Assembly (NCBI RefSeq): GCF_016899955.1
Contig: NZ_JACJJL010000004.1
Span: 62,001 to 126,000 of the forward strand
Length of the DNA: 64,000 nucleotides
Direction of reading: 5' to 3'
Source of the DNA: Marseilla massiliensis
GTDB lineage: Bacteria > Bacteroidota > Bacteroidia > Bacteroidales > Bacteroidaceae
The position numbers and the translations under genes are program-made. Below the pieces are notes generated by a model, which saw only the letters and a list, made by a program, of their open reading frames with translations, had not been told where the DNA came from and did no database searches. Below, one piece after another: positions 34,539-43,078 of the stretch. Numbering within the stretch: position 1 is the stretch's first letter; each line of letters starts with the position of its first letter.

Positions 34539-35975
34539 ATGAAAAGAACATTATTGGCAATCATGGCCGCCATTGTTGCGGCCGCGGCGGCACATGCCCG
34601 GATAAGCACTCCGCCCATACTGTCGTCAGACATGGTGCTCCAGCAGGGGCGCCCGGTGCCCGTGTGGGGCAAGGCAGCCCCGGGCGAGCGCATAACGGTG
34701 ACCTTCGGGAAGCAGAAAACGAGCACCCGCGCCGCGGCCGACAGCTCGTGGCGCGTCACGCTGAAGCCCATGGCGGCTTCGGCCACGCCGCGCACGCTTA
34801 CCATAAAAGGCCGCCGCGAGACCATTGAATACACCAACGTGGTGGTGGGCGAGGTGTGGATAGCCGCCGGACAGTCTAACATGCAGTACTCCATGCGCCG
34901 CCACAAGGCCTTCGTGCCACCGGCCCACGGTGTCGACTCGGCCATCGTCGAGATGCAGAAACCGGCCAACGCCATGCTGCGCGTCTACGTCTCGGCGCGC
35001 AAAGGCCAGCGGCCTTGGGCACCGGCCAGCGGCGAGAGCCTGCCCGACGTGTCGACCGTGGGCTATTACTTCGCCCGTTCGCTGCAGCGGAGCCTCAACG
35101 TCCCGGTGGGCATCATCACCGCCGCGCTCGGCGGAACGCACATAGAGACATGGACGCCGCGCGCCGCCTACGAGGCGTCGCCGCTGTTTGCCGCCGAGAT
35201 GGGGCAGCGAGGGCGCATCGACGGCATAGGCCCGGGGCAGTGGTACGCAACGTTCGTCGAACCGCTCTTGCCGTTTGCCGTGCGAGGCTTTGCTTGGTAC
35301 CAGGGCGAAAACAACTGCGGCTCGGGCGACAGGCGCTACGCCGACAAGTTCAAAGTGATGGCCGACTGGTGGCGCAAGGCCTTCGACGCCCCCGACGCGC
35401 CCTTCTACTATGTGCTGCTGGCGCCCCACGTCTACTCCGACAGGATGCACCGCCACAACCATGGGCCCCAGACGGCAGAGACGCTGCCGCTGTTTCGCGA
35501 ACAGCAGAAGCGCGCCGGCAAGCTGGCCGGCAACTGCGAGTATGTCTGCATAACCGACCTTGTGGACGACATCCACGACATTCACCCGTCGTACAAATGG
35601 ACTGTGGGCGCACGCCTGGCCCGCGTGGCCCTGGCCAAGACCTACGGCCACGGTGGCACAGAGTGGTCGGGGCCGCGCTTCAAGGCCGCCCGCGCCGCCG
35701 GCGGAAAGCTCACCGTGACCTTCAGCCACTGCGCCGACAGCCTGAGGGCTGCCGACGGGAAGCGCATCGGATGGTTTGAGGTGGCGGGCGACGACGGCAT
35801 TTTCCACCCCGCCGTGGCCGACATACAGAGCGACAGCACCGTGGTGGCATACAGCGTCGACGTGGCCAGCCCACGCTACGTGCGCTTCGGATGGCACGAG
35901 ACGGCACAGCCCAACCTCGAAAACTCGGCCGGGCTGCCTGCCGTGCCGTTCGCCGCGATGAAAGCCGGCGACTGA
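34539..35975 (+). CDS. Sialate O-acetylesterase-family SGNH esterase, exported
   Basis: A 478-residue exported esterase that removes acetyl groups from sugars. Signal peptide MKRTLLAIMAAIVAAAAAHA; an N-terminal beta-sandwich (SSDMVLQQGRPVPVWGKA); the nucleophile motif AGQSNM near residue 110; AWYQGENN near 253; and the catalytic Asp-His motif DIHPSYKW near 349. The name follows the SASA family. Next to a GH28 enzyme, a pectin or rhamnogalacturonan acetylesterase role is more likely than sialic acid. It is 107 bp from the GH28 stop, across a hairpin. Confidence 0.88.
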   Translation: MKRTLLAIMAAIVAAAAAHARISTPPILSSDMVLQQGRPVPVWGKAAPGERITVTFGKQKTSTRAAADSSWRVTLKPMAASATPRTLTIKGRRETIEYTNVVVGEVWIAAGQSNMQYSMRRHKAFVPPAHGVDSAIVEMQKPANAMLRVYVSARKGQRPWAPASGESLPDVSTVGYYFARSLQRSLNVPVGIITAALGGTHIETWTPRAAYEASPLFAAEMGQRGRIDGIGPGQWYATFVEPLLPFAVRGFAWYQGENNCGSGDRRYADKFKVMADWWRKAFDAPDAPFYYVLLAPHVYSDRMHRHNHGPQTAETLPLFREQQKRAGKLAGNCEYVCITDLVDDIHDIHPSYKWTVGARLARVALAKTYGHGGTEWSGPRFKAARAAGGKLTVTFSHCADSLRAADGKRIGWFEVAGDDGIFHPAVADIQSDSTVVAYSVDVASPRYVRFGWHETAQPNLENSAGLPAVPFAAMKAGD

Positions 35976-36027
35976 ACCGGCCCACGGCGGCAACCACCCC
36001 GCGCAACACTCTGGGCCACAACGAGTT

Positions 36028-36112
36028 GCAAAACGGGCCGTTTGACATTCCCAAACGGCACATATCACAAGGCCAAACAGGCCGTCCGGCATTGCCGGAC
36101 GGCCTGTTTGGC
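36028..36112. repeat. 22-bp periodic intergenic array F (four units) with perfect hairpin
   Basis: Cores AACGGGCC (36032), AACGGCAC (36054), AACAGGCC (36076) and GACGGCCT (36098), exactly 22 bp apart. The last two units form a perfect 19-bp hairpin (36072-36090 with 36094-36112, 3-nt loop). It lies between two convergent genes, where a bidirectional terminator would be expected, but there is no T run. Confidence 0.9.
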
Positions 36113-36141
36113 AACATCCCCCACCCTTCAACGACCGGTGG

Positions 36142-37173
36142 TCAATGCCACACGCCGGCCACAGGCTGGCCGCACCGGGGGCAGAGGCCGTCGAACCCCG
36201 CCTTGTCGACGGCATAGCCGCAGCGCCTGATGAGCGTCGCGCCACACCGGGGGCAAACGGTATCGGCCGCGCCGGGCATGTCGACATTGCCTATATACAC
36301 ATGCCTGATTCCGCAATCGAGCGCCACGCGCCGCGCCTCGACCAGCGTTGCCACCGGCGTGGGCGGCACCCCGGACATGCGGTGGCACGGGAAGAAACGG
36401 CTGAAGTGCAGCGGGGCACTGCCGAGGGAGTTGGCCGCGAGCCACCGGCACATGCTGGCCACAAGCCTCATGTCGTCGTTGAAGCCCGGTATCACAAGGT
36501 TGGTCACCTCGAGCCAAACGCCCGCGTCGCGCATCATGCAGAGCGTGCGGAGCACGGGGTCGAGCGCGGCGCGGCTCACCCGGCGGTATACCGCATCGGA
36601 AAACGACTTCAGGTCTACGTTGGCCGCATCGATCAGCGGCAGCAGCCCGGCCAGCGGCTCACTGCATACGTAGCCTGCCGTGACCAGCACGTTGCGCAGG
36701 CCGCGCTGCCGGCACTGCCCGGCGCAATCGCGGGTGTACTCAATGTAGGTGAGCGGCTCGGTGTAAGTGTAGGCCACAATGCCGCACCCGCAGGCCACGG
36801 CCATGGCAGCCACGTCGGCGGGCAGCAGTCGCCGCGACGGCACGTCGGCCGGTGCAGCCTGCGATATGGCGTGGTTCTGGCAGTTGAGGCACGCCAGGTT
36901 GCAGCCGGCCGCAGCGATAGAGAAGCACTCAGAGCCCGGCATGAAATGCAGCAGCGGCTTCTTCTCAACCGGGTCGGCGCCCAAGGCGCACACCCTGCCG
37001 TAGGCCTCGGCCAGCAGGCGGCCGCCGCGGTTCACCCTGTTGCGGCACAGTCCGCGCTGCCCCTCGCCCAGGGTGCACCGGTTGGGGCACAGCAGGCACC
37101 TCACCGCCCTGCCCCCGCAACTCTCCCAATATTCGGCCTCGCGCATCGGGAAGCCATCATCCAGCCTTGTCAT
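36142..37173 (-). CDS. AmmeMemoRadiSam system radical SAM enzyme
   Basis: A 343-residue cytoplasmic radical SAM protein. The 4Fe-4S motif is CNLACLNC near residue 93. An N-terminal Cys cluster (RCLLCPNRCTLGEGQRGLC, about 20-38) and a C-terminal zinc ribbon (CPRC...CPRC, about 315-337) are both present, as in the AmmeMemoRadiSam subfamily, which resembles pyruvate formate-lyase activases. The substrate is not known. It starts 18 bp after the MEMO1-AMMECR1 gene, so they share an operon. Confidence 0.9.
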   Translation of the reverse strand: MTRLDDGFPMREAEYWESCGGRAVRCLLCPNRCTLGEGQRGLCRNRVNRGGRLLAEAYGRVCALGADPVEKKPLLHFMPGSECFSIAAAGCNLACLNCQNHAISQAAPADVPSRRLLPADVAAMAVACGCGIVAYTYTEPLTYIEYTRDCAGQCRQRGLRNVLVTAGYVCSEPLAGLLPLIDAANVDLKSFSDAVYRRVSRAALDPVLRTLCMMRDAGVWLEVTNLVIPGFNDDMRLVASMCRWLAANSLGSAPLHFSRFFPCHRMSGVPPTPVATLVEARRVALDCGIRHVYIGNVDMPGAADTVCPRCGATLIRRCGYAVDKAGFDGLCPRCGQPVAGVWH

Positions 37174-37191
37174 GGCGCACTCCTCCAGCTG

Positions 37192-38703
37192 TCAGTCTTC
37201 GCCAAACACGTCGGCCTCATACACATACAGCTCGGCGGCGCGCCAGCCGTCCCATCCCAGTCCGGCCTTGTCGCGCGAGCAGTGGCCCAGAAACTCCTCG
37301 CGCGTCCAGCCCGTGTCGGTGGCCACCTGCGGCAGGAACGTGCCCGAGCGGCCGCCCTTCACTATGAGTATGCCATGCCTGCCGAGCTCCACCTCGGCCT
37401 CGGAGGCCACGCGGCGCAGGGGCGACAGCACCGACACCTCGATGCTTATGCCCGGCAGCTCGGCGGCGCCGACAGGACTGAAGCGCGGGTCGTCGAAGGC
37501 CGCCGCGCGCGCCATTTCGCCCACCGTCTGCCACAACGGCCTGCGTCCCACCAGGTTTCCGATGCAGCCACGCAGCCTGCCGCCGGCGCTAAGCGTCACA
37601 AAGGCCCCGCAACGGGCCTTGAGCGCTGGCGTCAGCAGGGCCTCGTCGACGGGCCGGATGCGCCGTCCGGCCAGGCTGTCGGCTATGCTCTGCCTCGCAA
37701 TGGCAAGCAAAGCAGACTTCTCAGCCCGGGTGAGCGCAAAGCGGCCGTGGCCCAGTGGCTCGCCGGCCGAGGCCCCGCGGCCGACGGCGGCAAAGGCGTG
37801 GTAGCCCACCACGCGGGCGGTGTCGCCGTAAGGCGAGTCGCCCGAGTTGCTGTAACCCAGGTGCTCGATGCACAGGTCGGGCCTGCCCTCCATGAGCATG
37901 AGCAGCACCACTATGGGCGACTGGCCGCAGGCGCTGGTGTAAAGGTTGCGCACGCCGCGGCGCGCATTGCCGGCCAAGGCCTCGACAAAGGCGCCTGCCG
38001 ATGCCGTGAGCACCGCGTCGGCCGTCTGCCTGTCGGCCTCAACGGCGTCGGCATAAGCCGGGTAGTGAGAGAAGTCGCTGCTCACGACAAACAGGTTGGC
38101 AGCCGTGAAATACGGGCGCAACGCATCGGCCACACGGCGCAGCTTGCCCATGTCGGCCGTGCCCACGATGAGCGGCACCACCGGCGGCATGCTGTCGAGC
38201 CTGACCTGCAGGAACGGCAGTTGGACCTCGAGGCAGTGTTCGCCCTGGTGGGCTTCGGGCAGGAAGTCAAACAGACTGTCGGCCACGGCCAAGCTGCGGC
38301 AGACGGCCGTGTCGACAGCCACCCGGCCCAGCGGCGTGGCATAGGCGCCATAGCCGAGCTCAACCGAAACGCCGTCGAAAGCGGCCCGGTGGCTCGGCCC
38401 GAGCAGGAAGATGCGCTCGTAGCGCGTGGCGGGCGATATGCGCGCAAAGGCCAGACCGGCCGTCCGGCCGGAAAATACGTAACCGGCATGGGGCGCTATG
38501 ACGGCCTGCACATCGCCGCGGGCGCTGCAGCCCGCCATGCCGATGAACCCTTCTACCTCGGCCCGCAACGTATCGGCCGCGGCAGGATAAAACTGCCCGG
38601 CCACGGCTGCGGGCCTGCACCTTGCCTCGCCTTGAGGCTCGGTGCAACCAATGTTTACAGCCATGATGATCAACAGTATTAACAGTTTCAATAATTTTTG
38701 CAT
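37192..38703 (-). CDS. MEMO1-AMMECR1 fusion (AmmeMemoRadiSam B+A) with lipoprotein-like signal
   Basis: A 503-residue two-domain protein. Residues about 28-305 form a MEMO1-like domain (AGQFYPAAADTLRAEV, VIAPHAGYVFSG, LLGPSHR, SSDFSHY), related to class III extradiol dioxygenases, with the metal-ligand His residues kept. Residues about 320-500 form an AMMECR1 domain (ARQSIADSLAG, AFVTLSAGGRLRGCIGN). It opens with MQKLLKLLILLIIMAVNIGC, a hydrophobic signal ending in Cys20, which predicts a lipoprotein; the lipobox has Asn at -3, which is unusual. The genes further upstream in this frame lack homology, so the ATG at 38703 was chosen. Function unknown. Confidence 0.88.
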   Translation of the reverse strand: MQKLLKLLILLIIMAVNIGCTEPQGEARCRPAAVAGQFYPAAADTLRAEVEGFIGMAGCSARGDVQAVIAPHAGYVFSGRTAGLAFARISPATRYERIFLLGPSHRAAFDGVSVELGYGAYATPLGRVAVDTAVCRSLAVADSLFDFLPEAHQGEHCLEVQLPFLQVRLDSMPPVVPLIVGTADMGKLRRVADALRPYFTAANLFVVSSDFSHYPAYADAVEADRQTADAVLTASAGAFVEALAGNARRGVRNLYTSACGQSPIVVLLMLMEGRPDLCIEHLGYSNSGDSPYGDTARVVGYHAFAAVGRGASAGEPLGHGRFALTRAEKSALLAIARQSIADSLAGRRIRPVDEALLTPALKARCGAFVTLSAGGRLRGCIGNLVGRRPLWQTVGEMARAAAFDDPRFSPVGAAELPGISIEVSVLSPLRRVASEAEVELGRHGILIVKGGRSGTFLPQVATDTGWTREEFLGHCSRDKAGLGWDGWRAAELYVYEADVFGED

Positions 38704-38851
38704 GACAACAAGTGTTTGCCGGGCGTCCCTCGGCCACGCCCGGGCCCGCCCACACTGCCACTGCCAAGGGGGCCGACGGCCGTGGCGGCCGATGGGGCGC
38801 GGCACGGCGGGGGCGCAGGCGGGGCTCAGGCCGGCTTCACCGGCCCACTGA

Positions 38852-38859
38852 CAAAGATA
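38852..38859 (-). promoter_or_regulatory. Promoter -7 box of the AmmeMemoRadiSam operon
   Basis: TATCTTTG on the minus strand, 148 bp before the ATG at 38703. The -33 region is not clear. Confidence 0.5.
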
Positions 38860-39078
38860 CGGAATATTAGGATACGATGTATCGCCCAGCCCGTTTTTTT
38901 GTTTCAAAAAGCCTCAGCCCGCCCACGGCCGCGGCGTCTGATGTCGCCTATGGACGTGGTTTCGGCAAATGGCAATGACAAGAAAATGTAAGAAAATGCC
39001 TACGACGGCCGACCGGTGGGGCCCATTGGCCAAAGCCACTGAGGCACAGCCACTTGCGCCCTGTGCCGACATAGCTTT

Positions 39079-39165
39079 GCAAAACGGCCGCCATGACCGT
39101 GCAAAACGGGCCGTACGGCAATGCAAGACGGGCCGTACGGCAGGGCCAAACAGGCTAGACGGCGG
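39079..39165. repeat. 22-bp periodic intergenic array G (four units)
   Basis: Cores AACGGCCG (39083), AACGGGCC (39105), GACGGGCC (39127) and AACAGGCT (39149), exactly 22 bp apart. A left flank CACAGCCACTTGC ending at 39057 is shared with array A at the same offset, 26 bp before the first core. It lies between the AmmeMemoRadiSam promoter and the invertible segment. Confidence 0.85.
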
Positions 39166-39303
39166 GGCCGCCCTGCCAGTGTAAACAAAAGATACCACCG
39201 GCATTGCGGCGGGCTCGGGGCTCGACGGCCGCAAAAGCCTGCCCATGGCTATGGCCCGGAGGCATATTGGTGATGGCGAACAAGAGCGGTGGGGATGTAA
39301 GTT

Positions 39304-39656
39304 TCTCTTATGGAGAGATGGCATTTTCGCTGCAAAGATACAATTAATCCAATAAACTCACAAATATTTCGACGTCTTTTTTTCGCTTAACGACTATTTT
39401 ACTAAACAGTAGTTGAGCAAAACGAAGCCAAACATTACTACTATGCCAACCAACGGCCCGGGCATGAAAACACAACCGAATGATGGACGCCACATGCATG
39501 AAAGCCACCGGCCACACAGCCCTAACACCCTTTCAGACAACACACAAAAGCCTCAGCAAACTGACTGAAGCAGCCCAACGGCAAACCATAGCGCAACTCT
39601 GCCACGGCCAAACACTCGACCCGGGACAAAAACAGCGACAATCTCTCCATAAGAGA
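39304..39656. mobile_element. Candidate invertible promoter segment (inverton), OFF orientation
   Basis: A perfect 16-bp inverted repeat, TCTCTTATGGAGAGAT at 39304-39319 and its complement at 39641-39656, encloses 321 bp. Each arm is itself a near-palindrome (TCTCT-5-AGAGA). Inside, next to the left arm, is a consensus promoter on the minus strand. On the plus strand no TAnnTTTG lies between 39320 and the lipoprotein ATG at 39722. Inversion would place the promoter at about 39596-39627 pointing into that gene. No recombinase gene is in this window. Confidence 0.75.
39333..39364 (-). promoter_or_regulatory. Promoter inside the invertible segment
   Basis: TATCTTTG at 39333-39340 with TTTG at 39361-39364, spaced 20 bp on the minus strand: a full consensus match. 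As drawn it points left into array G, where no gene is found. Confidence 0.85.
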
Positions 39657-39721
39657 CGGACATTTTTCAAGCTCATGGAACAGCGAGAATAAATATAGTT
39701 TCTTATTTAATAATTAATCGT

Positions 39722-42700
39722 ATGAAAAGAAAGTTTATTAGTGCACTGCTTTTCGGAGCCCTCGTCACGGCCTCGACAAGTACGTTCGTTTCTTGTAAAG
39801 ACTACGATGACGACATCACCGAGCTCCGTGGTCAGATTACAACAAACGCAACAGACCTGTCTTCGCTGGTCGACGAGAAGCTTGGCAATGCCGAAAATGA
39901 GATTGCCGCATTGAAAGAACAGGCGTCAAGCCTTGACGAGGCCTACAAGAAGGCCGACCAGGCTCTGAACGACGCCATCATGAACGCGACCAACGACGCA
40001 CAGGGCTACGCCGAGATTCAGGCACAGCAAGCACAGACCGCTGCCATCGATGCTGCCCGCCAGCTCGTGGAAGAGGCATCGGCCAAACTGCAGGAGGCCT
40101 TGGACAAGGCCAACAGCATCATCGACGAGCAGGGCAAGACGGTGGAGGCTCTGCTCAAGGCCGACGAGGAACTGCAGAACGGAATAGACGCTGCAACATC
40201 GCGCGCGAACGACGCTTACACGCTGGCTGAGCAGGCAAGCAAGAGCGCCGCCGAGGCTTCGCAAGCCGCAAAGGACGCTGCCGACAAGGCAGCCGAGGTG
40301 GCCGACGACCTGAAGACCATCAACGAGACGCTGAGCAGTCAGCTCAACGTCATCGAAGGCTCGCTCAAAGAGGTGAAAGAGACGGCCGAAGACGCTGCGT
40401 CGAGGATAACGGCCCAGGAGAACGCATTGGATGCCCTTGAAAAGAGCAACAGCGACGCGCTCGAGGCACTCGGAGCCGAAGACGACGCGCTCAGGCAGCT
40501 TATCGAAGCCAACCAGACGAAGATAGACGACCTGAGGAAAGAGCTCGAACCGCTGAAGACCGCTGCCGACGAAGCCCTGGCAAGCGCCAAGGAATACACA
40601 GACAAAAAGGTGGAAGAGGCACTTGGCGGCATAAGCTCTGTAGGCACGGCCATAGAGGATCTGAAGAAGGAGTATGCTGCAGCCGACGAACTGATAAAGG
40701 ATGATGTAAGCAGCCTTAAGACAACGGTCGAAGGCATCGAGGATGACCTCAAGGTGGTCAACGTCAAGCTGGCCAACATCAACAGCCGGCTCAACTTCAA
40801 CGTCAACAATCTCATCACGGGAATAATCTATCAGGATGCCACCGAATACAACGTGTTTGCAAAGGTGGGCACGGCCGGGGCAGTGTTCGCCAAGGACGAC
40901 GCCGAGAAGAAGACGGCCATATTCCCCTACGAGGGCTATAGCGGATATGCAAAGCTGACCGTGGGCCACTACAACATACAGGAGTATGCCGGCGAGATAT
41001 ACGCCACGGTAAACCCGACCGACATCGATGCGTCGACAGCCGTAATCAACCTTGAGAACAGCCTGGGCGACCGCAACACCATATACAGCCTCGGCGTGGC
41101 CAAGCCGGCAGAAGGACACCTCATCGAAACGCGCGCCACGACGTCGAAGAACGGACTGTGGAAACTGCCAGTGAACAGTATCACGTCGTCTACCGACGAC
41201 CCGACGAAGCGCGTGGAAGCCAAGGCTCTCTATGCACTGACCACCAATTATGAGCAGGACACGCTCGACGCAGAGGGCAATATTGTGAAGATACAGAAGA
41301 AGATATACTCTCACTATGCCATCAACAAGGTGCCGCAGGCCGCCACGGCAGCCTCAAGCATCGACATGGACGTGATTGGCCATGGCGACAACCTTGACAA
41401 CAACCCGGCCAAAGGCATCGACATCCAGTTCTCGGCACTTAACGGCGAGCTGAGGCTGAGCACCAACGGGAAGCGCGTTTACAAGAAGTTCGTAGAGTGC
41501 GTAAGCGTGGTCAACAGCGAGGGCAAGCCCCTGGCCGACGGCGTGAAGACGTTCAACGAAGCCAACAGCCAGCTGTACACCATACTCGCCGCCAACGACT
41601 ATGGCAAGGAAGACACCATAAACGTGACCTGCCCGGAGAGCTACAAGAACTACACCGTGACGCTGCGCTACTACATCTGGAACTACAACGGATCGGTGAG
41701 CGCCATCGACAAGAAGCTGGTATTCAACCAGACGCTGTGGGGACAGGACAACACCTCGCTCACAATGGCCCCGACGGGCTCGTCAACACAGGCCGTATAC
41801 TCTGACGACTTCGGCAAGTTCGCATTCGTCAACGGCGAGAAGAGCTCCAACGGAACTACCTGGAGCCAAGAGGCTTACTACGTAGAGGCTACTGTGGGCA
41901 ACGACGATGCCGACATAAAAGGTGCCGTAATCAACCTCAACAGCGCCGACAAGAGCACCAATTACGAGGCTGTCACGGTAGGGGCCGCAAGGAGAGCGCT
42001 CAACACTTCGACACTCGACAAGATCAAGCAGCTGCAACTGTCGTACGACCCGAGCACGCTCGAGCTCGACCACGAGTACAACATCACACTGACGTTCTTC
42101 GACCGCAACGGCTTCAAGGTGAACATTGTGAACATCAGCTTCACCATGACCGTACCGACAGGTAAGCCAAGCCCATGGCACATCGAGGCTGCATTCGACA
42201 CCGAGGACAAGCTCACCATCGCATGGGCCACACCCGACAAGAACGACGCAACCAACACAACGGGATGGTACGACCTCAGCGGCTCGTTCTACCAGATTGA
42301 CAACGGATTCCCCACAGCAGGCGACCCGTACTCATTCAAGCTCAACGACAGCGAATCGTATGCACCGGGCGAGGCCAACCACAAGTTCTTGCCAACGCAG
42401 ATGCCGGCTGCATCCAACTACGTGATGTATGTGCCCAACGCCGCCATCAACCAAAAGGCTAACGAGGAGCACACCTACACGATGACAGGCGGAATAATGT
42501 TCTACGGACTACCAAACCTCATCAGCTACAATGGTGAAGGCGGATTCGCCGACGAATTCCAGATTAAGTTCCTCTCGCCGATACGATATGCCATCCTCGG
42601 AACAAAGGACTACATACCCGGCAAGACCTACGAAGGAATGCAGAACGACGAAATCAGCGTTGACTACCGCCAGAGCGTGACGATAAACAACTCTTACTTC

Positions 42701-42985
42701 AACGCCCTCGACCCGAAGGAGGCAACGGCAACACGCGTAAACTTCTTCGAGAACAGAGACGCCCGCATCGCCAACACAAGCATCGAGTTCGCCAAGGCTG
42801 ACGACAGCAACAACGCGTTGTTCAAGGAAATAAAGAGCAATGGCGACGGTACTTACACCCTGGTGACCGACGACAAGGTTTCGATGGTGAAGAATACGGA
42901 TGTCGACTTCAAGCTCACTGTCACCGACGTATGGGGTGCCGTGACCGAATATACATTCACCGTGACTGTCAAGGCCAATATGTAA
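39722..42985 (+). CDS. Large surface-exposed coiled-coil lipoprotein, probably phase-variable
   Basis: A 1087-residue lipoprotein: signal ending FVSC (Cys25), followed by KDYDDD, a charged sequence matching the Bacteroidota lipoprotein export signal for surface display. Residues about 30-370 are Ala/Glu/Lys-rich with strong heptad character, a long coiled-coil stalk. Residues about 370-1087 are beta-rich (many Tyr/Asn/Thr strands), probably stacked domains, ending in a beta strand VTEYTFTVTVKANM. The opening resembles proteins annotated 'PL29 family lyase N-terminal domain', but no lyase domain is evident. In the present orientation it lacks a promoter. Role at the surface (adhesion, glycan or host contact) is inferred. 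Confidence 0.88.
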   Translation: MKRKFISALLFGALVTASTSTFVSCKDYDDDITELRGQITTNATDLSSLVDEKLGNAENEIAALKEQASSLDEAYKKADQALNDAIMNATNDAQGYAEIQAQQAQTAAIDAARQLVEEASAKLQEALDKANSIIDEQGKTVEALLKADEELQNGIDAATSRANDAYTLAEQASKSAAEASQAAKDAADKAAEVADDLKTINETLSSQLNVIEGSLKEVKETAEDAASRITAQENALDALEKSNSDALEALGAEDDALRQLIEANQTKIDDLRKELEPLKTAADEALASAKEYTDKKVEEALGGISSVGTAIEDLKKEYAAADELIKDDVSSLKTTVEGIEDDLKVVNVKLANINSRLNFNVNNLITGIIYQDATEYNVFAKVGTAGAVFAKDDAEKKTAIFPYEGYSGYAKLTVGHYNIQEYAGEIYATVNPTDIDASTAVINLENSLGDRNTIYSLGVAKPAEGHLIETRATTSKNGLWKLPVNSITSSTDDPTKRVEAKALYALTTNYEQDTLDAEGNIVKIQKKIYSHYAINKVPQAATAASSIDMDVIGHGDNLDNNPAKGIDIQFSALNGELRLSTNGKRVYKKFVECVSVVNSEGKPLADGVKTFNEANSQLYTILAANDYGKEDTINVTCPESYKNYTVTLRYYIWNYNGSVSAIDKKLVFNQTLWGQDNTSLTMAPTGSSTQAVYSDDFGKFAFVNGEKSSNGTTWSQEAYYVEATVGNDDADIKGAVINLNSADKSTNYEAVTVGAARRALNTSTLDKIKQLQLSYDPSTLELDHEYNITLTFFDRNGFKVNIVNISFTMTVPTGKPSPWHIEAAFDTEDKLTIAWATPDKNDATNTTGWYDLSGSFYQIDNGFPTAGDPYSFKLNDSESYAPGEANHKFLPTQMPAASNYVMYVPNAAINQKANEEHTYTMTGGIMFYGLPNLISYNGEGGFADEFQIKFLSPIRYAILGTKDYIPGKTYEGMQNDEISVDYRQSVTINNSYFNALDPKEATATRVNFFENRDARIANTSIEFAKADDSNNALFKEIKSNGDGTYTLVTDDKVSMVKNTDVDFKLTVTDVWGAVTEYTFTVTVKANM

Positions 42986-43020
42986 CAATGCGGCCTTTGG
43001 CTCACTGACATCACAAAAGG

Positions 43021-43061
43021 AGGGGATGGGTTGCTCGGACGAAGCCCCATCCTCTCTTTTA
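43021..43061 (+). terminator. Intrinsic terminator after the surface lipoprotein
   Basis: AGGGGATGGG at 43021-43030 pairs with 43046-43055 (one G-U pair), with TTTT at 43057-43060. The small lipoprotein gene starts 18 bp later, so some read-through may feed it. Confidence 0.75.
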
Positions 43062-43078
43062 AATAACACTCTTGACTT

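Noticed and set aside
36145..38682. 845-residue plus-strand frame opposite the AmmeMemoRadiSam genes
   Set aside because: Antisense shadow of two clearly recognised genes, caused by high GC and few stop codons. The same applies to the long frames at 21247-23184, 46591-48450, 49062-50258 and 55693-56970.
38914..39324. 136-residue minus-strand frame downstream of the inverton promoter
   Set aside because: It reads straight through array G and has no homology signature; the strong promoter above it is better explained by the OFF state of the switch.
39480..39692. 70-residue open frame inside and beyond the invertible segment
   Set aside because: It runs across the right inverted-repeat arm, has no promoter or recognisable domain, and its composition looks like chance.
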